From the NCBI GenBank assembly GCA_026315105.1, contig CM048750.1, forward strand, positions 109,461,297-109,525,296: a stretch of DNA of 64,000 nt, read 5' to 3'. The DNA is from Locusta migratoria (Eukaryota; Arthropoda; Insecta; Orthoptera; Acrididae). Made by a program: the position numbers and the translations under genes. The notes under the pieces are model-generated. The model made no database searches. It was given only the letters and a program-made list of their open reading frames with translations, and was not told the DNA's origin. Below, piece by piece: positions 57,544 through 64,000 of this stretch (position 1 is its first letter; every line of letters starts with the position of its first letter).

Positions 57544-57646
57544 TACCACACACCCTTAAAATTTAACAAACTTTGTTCTATGCTACATTGTAAGAGCTTT
57601 TCATATTTGAGAAAATGTGCATTTTCTTAGTTTTCATCTAACTACA

Positions 57647-58300
57647 ATTTATCGCGTAGCAGTAAGCTCCGAAATGCAGTCGCATTTTAGACGTGTCGTT
57701 CGACTCCATATCTAATCCACAATGGTTTCTCGCCTCTCGGTATGTTCTTACGACCCGGCCGCTTGGCAGCGCTGCAGTCGCCAGGTTGCAGAAAACTACT
57801 GGGAATTTCGTGACTCTTTGTTACAATCTGGCTGGAGCCGCACTGTGCCCTTGCGGCTGCAGACCCACTCGCTGCTTCCTTAATCGGCGCCGGACACCCG
57901 TGTCTTGTGCACGCGCCACGAGATATACTCGCCGATCGCCGCAACTAGTGCCGGCCACGTGAATAATGACAATCTAAAAATAGCAACGCTACCCGCGGTG
58001 AAGTAACGAAGAGATATCTATGCGGGAGTTGGAGCGAGTTACCTGACGCCAATTCAAGTAAATCGAGCCAGCACGTCTCACTTATGTGTCAAGCACAAGA
58101 ATGGCCTTTGTAAGGTGGCTACTGAATGGAAATTTCCTACCTTTTGGGATTATATATGTTGGAAACAACATATATACAAACATCTTTGTTGGGTCCGCAA
58201 GGATTATCATTGGCGGCCGGTAGGCGGGGTTTGCTCGGTGTTACCCCGCGGGGAGTCGGAGACTAGTAGTGGAGCGTGACGGTTGCACTGGAGCTCGAGG
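57647..58300. other. CpG-rich patches and a GAAA hairpin, no gene
   Basis: 57660-57960 and 58200-58300 are GC- and CpG-rich. Between them 58151-58176 forms a perfect 11-bp stem (TATATATGTTG, loop GAAA, CAACATATATA). No frame shows a domain. Confidence 0.45.
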
Positions 58301-59289
58301 TGGACACAGCCCGGAGTTCTACATGATGCTGCTAATTTTTTGGTAATTTACTTTAAATATTTTTCGCATTGCGCAAGGTCGCTCATTTCATTTTATTTTA
58401 TATCACTTTCCATTCAGTCGGAACCTATACACAACCTTGATTAATTCGTAGCTCGTCACTGTAATTATTGTAATAACATGGATAGGGCATGAACCAAACG
58501 TAATAATAAAAAAGCAGTTCCTTTCACTTTTTGACATTTTTGATTTTTTATAATTAATCCTTTTCTGAAGGTAGGGCTGCGTCCCTGTCTTAGAAACTGC
58601 CTCATTGCATGACTTCGCAATAATATGCACATTCTTCATTTTTATAGTTACTCGTGTCGATTTTGCTGATTGTTAATTTACTAATTTTGTTTAATATAGA
58701 TTTATTCAGTTTGATTGATTTGATTTTGTTTCTGATTATTCTTGACGCTCTAAGTGATTGTAAGTTAATGGTAATGAAGTACATTGTAGCAAATGGGTGA
58801 CATGAATGATATGAAGTGAAGAATGTGAGTTGGTGTGAAGCGAGGTATCACTTTCCTATTTACAACAATTCATTATTTGTGTATGCAGACTGATTGTATA
58901 GTCATACTAAAACAGGGCCAAGAAGTACAACACAGTACGACATACTTTTATTGTTCCCGTAAAGTAACTATCAGCCAACCAAGATTTTGCATCTTTTTAC
59001 TTATTGCAGTGAGATACCGTAAGTTTCGACGTGCCCAAACTTGCCTTACGTAGATCAGCATTACGTTGAGCACTAATTGTCAAGTTACTCTCCTAGCACT
59101 ATTGCAGTCAGAGCCATAATTCTAGTAGCCCGATACGATCTTTCATTTTTGTAGACCCCTGTTAGTACTGAGTGCAACACATGAACATACACATATTAAG
59201 TATCCCGGATACGCACACACTAACCAGTCCCGTTGCACCTTAGGAAGATTCACCCGTGTGAAACTTTGCTGACACTTCCCTCACATGAC
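58301..59289. other. No gene seen
   Basis: AT-rich sequence without a recognised family. Confidence 0.5.
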
Positions 59290-60105
59290 ATCTTGTAAGC
59301 CATGAATATAAGACAAAAGGCAGACTGCATGTTTCTCGATTTTGGAAAGTAGTTTGACACGGTGCGACACTTCACATGTCAAAAGAAGGTAGAACCTCAG
59401 ATTTGCGAATGGCTTGAAGAGTTCTTGAGAAAGAGAACCTAGTACGTTGCTTCGCCGGCGAGTGTTCGTCAGAAGAAAGGGTATCGTCAGTTATGCCACA
59501 GGAGAGAGTAATAGGACTGTTATTATTTATTTCATAAATGATCCTTAAATCGGAATGAGTAGCAATATACGGCTGTTCGCTTATGAATCAATGTAGCAGG
59601 ATGAGCAGGAGTAATGTTCAAATACAGCATTTGTAGTGTGCTGCTTGTTACAAGTCACGTCGGAGTAAAGTTGAAGAGAAATATGAAATGGACCAAGCTT
59701 ATAAGGACGTTCCTGGAGAAGGCAGATGATCAGTTTCTGTTCACTGGGAGAGTTTTGTGAAGATATGTTTCTTCTATACAGCATACCGCCTATAAAACGC
59801 TTGTGTAACCCCGACTTGAGTATTGCTGAAGTGTTTGTGATCTGCACGAGTTGAGTTGAAAGGAAGACATAGAGGCAGTTCAGAGGCGGGCTGCAAGGTA
59901 TATTATTGATAAGTTCAATGAAAGCTCTAGTGTCAGATATGCTATGGGAACTCAAATAGGAATCGCTGGAGAGAAGGCGACGTCCTTTCTGAGAAGCACT
60001 GTTGAGGAAATTTAGAGGACCGAAATTTGAATTTGACTGCAGAACGATGCTGATGCCGCAGTCTTACATTTCGCATGAAAACCATGAAGATAAGGCTTTG
60101 GGGCT
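59290..60105 (+). pseudogene. CR1-like LINE relic, third copy
   Basis: Reads QKADCMFLDFGK then FDTVRHF (59310-59370, RT block with the catalytic D), EEFLRKRT, VMPQERVIGLLLF (decayed GVPQGSVLGPLLF) and, after several frame changes, RLCNPDLSIAEVFVIC, AVQRRAARYIIDKF and LLWELK. It belongs with the left part of the relic at 5690-5991. Stops and shifts are frequent. Confidence 0.7.
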
Positions 60106-60139
60106 CGTATTGTGCCGTAAGTTTTTCTCTTTCTCTGTT

Positions 60140-60376
60140 TGGTGTTTGGGAGTGGTGGAACAGAGAAGGAATGAATGATCGAATGGAATTGTTGGCTGGG
60201 AGACCCCTTACGGGATTGTTCGGCCCAGGCTGACGCCGCTTGGGCGACTTGCTTGGTGATGTTGATGAGATGATGATGATTAGTGTAACACACAACACCC
60301 AGTCCCCTGCTGGGAATCGAACGATGACCCCTTGCATCAGCGACCAGAGACACTGCCACACTGAGCTACGGAAATG
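60140..60376 (-). mobile_element. tRNA-derived SINE, third family
   Basis: Minus-strand head CCGTAGCTCAGTGTGGCAGT (A box) and CATCGTTCGATTCCCAGCAG (B box), then 'atcatcatcatctcatcaac', 'aagtcgcccaagcggcgtca' and 'gaacaatcccgtaag'. The head is of the TAGCTCAG tRNA type, unlike the GGCCGAG head of the main family, so it is a separate SINE. It follows a LINE relic on its left. Confidence 0.75.
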
Positions 60377-60407
60377 GATGCAGAGAAAGAAATGGTGTTG
60401 GACTGCT

Positions 60408-60446
<39 letters not shown>
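60408..60446. repeat. (TA)n microsatellite
   Basis: About 39 bases of TA, directly against the left terminus of the IS630-like element, which uses TA as target. Confidence 0.9.
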
Positions 60447-60450
<4 letters not shown>

Positions 60451-60807
60451 GGGCAATTGATAGTTACCGGGCTAAATATCTTACGAAATAAGCACCAAAC
60501 GAAAATACTACACAGAACAAAACTTTTCTAGCTTGAAGGGGGAAAACAGATGGCGCTATGGTTGGCCCGCTAGATGGCGCTGTCATAGGTCAAACGGATA
60601 TCAACTGCATTTTTTTAAAATAGGTACCCCCATTTTTATTACATATTCGTTTAGTACGTAAATAAATATAAATGTTTTATTCGGTACACTTTTTACGCTT
60701 TGTTATAGATGGCGCTGTAATAGTCACAAACGTGTAAGTACGTGGTATCGCGTAACATTTCGCCAGTGCGGAAGGTATTTGCTTCGTGATACTTTTCTCG
60801 TGTTAAA

Positions 60808-62122
60808 ATGGACCGTTTACCAATTGCAGAAAAGGTCTATATGGTATGTATGTATGACAATTGCGATTAATATGACCAACGGGCCTGTGATATGTATGTT
60901 GATCGTTATCGTAGAAGACATCAACCAAGTGTCCGGACCTTAAGTCGGATAGTTGCGTTATTTAGAGAGACAGGAAGTGTTCAACCACAAGTAAAACGTG
61001 AAACGCGACCTGAACAACTCATGATGCCCAAGTAAGTGTTTTACCTGCAGTTGTGGTTAATCCGCACATCAGTAACAGACAAATTGGACGAGGATCTGGA
61101 ATCTGAAAAACGTCGGTGTTGAGAATTCTACATCAACATAAATTTCACCCGTACCATATTTCAATGCACAAAGATTTGCATGCCGAAGACTTTGTACGTC
61201 GTGTGCAGTTTTGCCACTGGGCAAAAAAAAAAAAAAAAAAAAAAAAGAAAAAAAAAGAAAGGGACGATAAATGATTTTCTTTTCACACGTTCTGTTTAGT
61301 GACGAAGCGTCATCCTCAAACAGAATTAACGTAAACCGGTATAATATGGACTATTGGGCAACGGAAAATCCACGATGGCTGCGACAAGTGGAACATTAGA
61401 TACCTTGGCTAGTTAATCTATGGTGCGGCATTATATGGGAGAAAGGGCATTTGGCCCCTGTTGTATCAAAGGCAATCTAAGTGGTTCAGTGTATGCTGAT
61501 TTATTGAATAATGTTCTACCGATTTTACTACAAGATGTTTCACTACATGACGGAATGGCGATGTACTTGCATCATGATGGGTGTCCGGCACATGGCTCGT
61601 GTGCAGTTTAAGCGGTCTTATTCAAATTCAATGTTCAAAAGTTTGTAGAGCTTATGGGACGTAACTACGGGTTCATCAGTCCCTAAACTTACAAACTACT
61701 TATGAACTAACTAATACTAAGGACGGCACAAATATCCATGCCCGAGGGGGGATTCGAACCCCCGATCGTAGTGACCGTGCAGAACGTGACTGGTGCGCCA
61801 CAGACCGCTCGGTCACCGAGGCCGGCAAGTGGTCTTAAATGGAATATTTAATGACAGGTGGTTTGGTCTTAGAACCACCATACCATGGCCTACAAGTTAA
61901 CCGGATCTTACATCCCCGGATTTCTCTCTGTGGAGAAAATTAAATGATATTTGTTATCGTGATTCACCGACAACGCCTAAAAACATGAGTCAGCGAATTG
62001 TCAATGTATGTGAGAACATTACTGAAGGCTAACTTCTTGCCGTTTAGAGGAATTTCGTTACGCCTATTGCCAAACGCTTTGAAGTTGAAGGGCATAAATT
62101 TGCGCATTTATTGAAGTCATGA
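60808..62122 (+). pseudogene. IS630-like (mariner superfamily) transposase, broken
   Basis: ATG at 60808 gives MDRLPIAEKVYMVCMYDN, then RRRHQPSVRTLSRIVALF and RETGSVQPQVKRETRPE, an N-terminal helix-turn-helix. Next come ILHQHKFHPYHISMHKDLH and VRRVQFCHWAK (61120-61220). Catalytic blocks are VLFSDEAS (first D), YLHHDGCPAH (second D, 61569) and SPDF after PWPTS (third D, 61915), and VEGHKFAHLLKS-stop ends it at 62122. A SINE (61621-61826) splits it between the second and third catalytic residues. There are also stops at 60868, near 61085 and 61396, plus an A-run at 61222-61260. It cannot make a working enzyme. Confidence 0.8.
61621..61826 (-). mobile_element. tRNA-derived SINE, subfamily 1a, inside the transposase
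   Basis: Minus-strand copy with head GGCCTCGGTGACCGAGCGG, B box GGGGGTTCGAATCCCCC and the GGGACT/AGTCCC-type 3' end. Flanked by AAGCGGTCTTA (61610-61620) and AAGTGGTCTTA (61827-61837), one mismatch in 11. Confidence 0.9.
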
Positions 62123-62462
62123 GTTAATTACAGGTAATCACGCAGTAACAGCATGCGTTCTCATGCACAATCACAATTTCTATACATACATGCCTTATAG
62201 ACCTTTTCTGCATTTTGGTATACGGTCCAGCTTAACCTGAGTAATGTGTCACGAAGCAAATACCGTACGCACTGGCGAAATGTTACGTGATACCCTGTAC
62301 TTATACCTTTATGACTATTATAGCGCCATCTATAACATAGCGAAAAAAGTGTTCCAAATTAAATATCCATATTACTTATATGTAATAAAATGGGGATACC
62401 TATTTAGAATAATGCAGTTATCCGTTTGATTTATGGCAGCGACATCTAGTAGGCCAACTGTA

Positions 62463-62646
62463 GCGCCGCGGCGGATTGGCCGAGCGCATTGAGGCGCTAT
62501 GCTACGATGCGCCAGGCCGTTCCCCATCGGGCATGGATGTTTGTGCTCTCTTTGGTATAATTTAGGTCATAAGTAGTTTGTAAGGATAGGGTCTGATGAC
62601 CCCGCAGTTAAGTCTCATAAGCTTTACAAACATTTGAACATTTTTT
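62463..62646 (+). mobile_element. tRNA-derived SINE inside the right inverted repeat
   Basis: Head GGCGGATTGGCCGAGCGCAT, decayed B box (CCGTTCCCCATCGGGC), 'ttaggtcataagtagtttgt', stem-loop region 'gggtctgatgaccccgcag' and tail 'caaacatttgaaca'. It interrupts the right TIR of the IS630-like element. Flanks GCCAACTGTA and GTCAACCATA suggest a decayed duplication, so it is older than the copy at 61621. Confidence 0.85.
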
Positions 62647-62760
62647 AGTCAACCATAACGCCATCTGTTTTCCCTCTTCAAATTAGAAAAGTTTTGTTCT
62701 TTGTAGTTTTTTTCGTTTGATGCATATTTGGCACGGTCACTATCAATGGACCACCCTGTA

Positions 62761-63680
62761 TATACATTCTTTGTCAGTGACGCTCCTATCGTTTGAAAGA
62801 ATTTGCGTTCATGGTCTGCATGTGTCATAATATCCTAGCCGACAGGTGTTTCCAGAATGGAAACACACTACTGACATCCTTTCAGTCACAGACGAGATGG
62901 TTTGGAATCTTAAAATCATGGGATCCATTATCTTTTGTATCTTCATGTCATTGATCACCCCTAATTTTTCCGCCAATTAGAGAAAATGACTATCTGCAGG
63001 TCGTGAATTAATCCTAATATTGTTCTGTTTCAGAAATCTGATGTTAAAACGAGAGTAATTCCTTTTACTAAGCAGCCTTAGGCCACCATTGCTGATGGAT
63101 TCGTTCTGTATTTTAGTAGTAGCTTAGATAGACCCCGCACACAAGACATGTAGATCACCATTCGATAAATATATTTTTCGGTCAAATGAATTACCAATCT
63201 TATGAATATTGTGATTAAAAAAGGCTGGTATAGCAGAGAAATATACTCACAGGAAAATAATTTTTAACTCCATAATTTTCGGAGGATTTTTCTTATGCAA
63301 AGAAATATGGTGTTTGAATTGATTTAATTTGTAAATTGTAATTTAAATAGCAGAATTCTGCTCCTGTCTATTGTTGTTAAAACGGCATACATTTTGAAAT
63401 ATAAGCCTTCGCATGAGGCTGATTATGTTACGTTCCTATTTTTATGATGAGTGTGAGAACGAAAAATGTGAACATTAACGTACCATCTTATTTCTGCCTA
63501 AAGTAGTACTGCATATCTAACAATGTTACATTATTAATAGTCTTTGTAATCACCACTAAGTCACATTTCAGTTATCGTGGATACATGGCGTATTACATAA
63601 GGCTATATCATGATGTTTATGACATGAGGATGGGTGTTTACTGTTGAAATATACAGTGTATCATCATATATGAATTAAAA
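62761..63680. other. No gene seen
   Basis: AT-rich sequence, no family recognised. Confidence 0.5.
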
Positions 63681-63681
63681 A

Positions 63682-63693
63682 ATATTATTTATT

Positions 63694-63729
<36 letters not shown>
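63682..63729. repeat. (ATTT)n-(ATT)n microsatellite
   Basis: Tetranucleotide run changing into a trinucleotide run, adjacent to the 3' side of a minus-strand SINE, probably grown from its tail. Confidence 0.9.
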
Positions 63730-63732
63730 TTA

Positions 63733-63904
63733 ATCTTAACTGCATGGTCATCAGTCCCTAAACTTACAAACTACTTATTAACTACCTTATACTAAAGAGG
63801 ACACAAACATCCATACCCGAGCGTGCATTCGAACCCCTGACGGCGGACGGCCGCGCGCACAGCAACACAGCGCTCCAGTACGCGCGGCTAATCCGCCGCG
63901 GCAT
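63733..63904 (-). mobile_element. tRNA-derived SINE
   Basis: Minus-strand copy: head GCCGCGGCGGATTAGCCGCG, B box CAGGGGTTCGAATGCACGC, 'tagtataaggtagttaataa' and 'gggactgatgaccatgcagt' at its 3' end. The stem-loop is intact, while the outermost tail has merged with the microsatellite. Nothing else is recognised up to the end of the window. Confidence 0.85.
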
Positions 63905-64000
63905 ATGAATTTCAATTATGTGTCTAAAGTGGATGATTTTACTTCAGTAATTCACGAAAGTAAGTCACTACTGTAAGGCAAAAAGCATTCAAGAGAATTA

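Larger units (their letters stand above)
54166..57646. repeat. 282-bp local tandem duplication, second copy split by a LINE
   Basis: Unit 1 is 54166-54405 ('atcattgctgcatcacc' through 'ttttcctctaac'). Unit 2 starts at 54448 with the same 'atcattgctgcatcacc', breaks off at 54574 and resumes at 57544 ('acacccttaaaatttaac'). The units differ by scattered substitutions, so the duplication is not very recent. Together they define the empty insertion site of the LINE. Confidence 0.85.
60447..62758 (+). mobile_element. IS630/mariner-like transposon with >400-bp inverted ends
   Basis: The left end GGGTGGGCAATTGATAGTTA pairs with the complement of the right end, GGGTGGTCCATTGATAGTGA. The similarity continues, with gaps, for about 420 bases: left 60447-60869, right 62168-62757 once a SINE is removed. 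The right TIR still contains inverted versions of 'gaccgt', 'gcagaaaaggtctata' and 'catgtatgtat', i.e. the transposase start region. TA flanks the termini. Length without the two SINEs is about 1.9 kb. Confidence 0.8.

Overview
The window reads as intergenic DNA from a large, repeat-rich insect genome, most likely a polyneopteran and plausibly a locust or grasshopper. That is an inference from the repeat mix: many copies of a tRNA-derived SINE of about 195 bp, CR1/Jockey-, RTE-, I- and Tx1-like LINEs, Tc1/mariner elements with the short motif CATTAAAATTRCTACACCA at their ends, and Helitron-like elements ending in a CCGGG hairpin plus CTAG. I found no host protein-coding exon I could defend, no rRNA gene and no functional tRNA gene. 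Almost every long reading frame belongs to a mobile element.

Layout. 1-13.4 kb holds a minus-strand Helitron (467-1128), decayed CR1-like LINE pieces (2055-3050, 4610-4760, 5690-6052), a broken Tc1 element (7427-8797), SINEs, and a duplicated 300-bp unit carrying an inserted MITE with a perfect 8-bp target duplication (11047-12285). 13.5-18.7 kb is the best-preserved gene pair: a Tx1/L1-like LINE with an intact ORF1 (13733-15232) and an intact ORF2 endonuclease/reverse transcriptase (15351-18656). 19.3-20.3 kb is a composite of tRNA-like 300-bp units in direct and inverted order inside a 13-bp target duplication. 20.3-25.3 kb is mostly single-copy sequence with an LTR-like piece and a nuclear copy of mitochondrial ND4 (about 23938-24095). 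25.3-28.7 kb is a Tc1 fragment followed by a broken RTE-like LINE. 31 kb carries a 17-bp minisatellite. 33.4-34.9 kb has a mariner fragment and two inverted SINEs. 35.4-36.8 kb is a second, longer CR1-like LINE.

37.2-39.7 kb holds two Helitron-like elements joined end to end. 40.4-41.0 kb is a perfect 293-bp tandem duplication of a CpG-rich segment, the best candidate for host regulatory or 5'-exon DNA. 41.9-43.1 kb is a minus-strand Jockey/CR1-like LINE. 45.2-47.6 kb is a Helitron next to a Tc1 element, both on the minus strand. 54.6-57.5 kb is an I-like LINE with RNase H, inserted into the second copy of a local duplication. 60.4-62.8 kb is an IS630/mariner-like DNA transposon with inverted termini of more than 400 bp and two SINEs inside it.

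How the parts interact. The SINEs carry Pol III-type A and B boxes at one end and a GGGACT...AGTCCC stem-loop with a TGATGACC loop at the other. The I-like LINE ends in a comparable stem-loop, which suggests the SINEs borrow the replication machinery of such a LINE. Several SINEs (31588, 39047, 52177, 61621) still have recognisable 11-15 bp target duplications, so SINE activity came after the Helitrons and the IS630-like element they interrupt.
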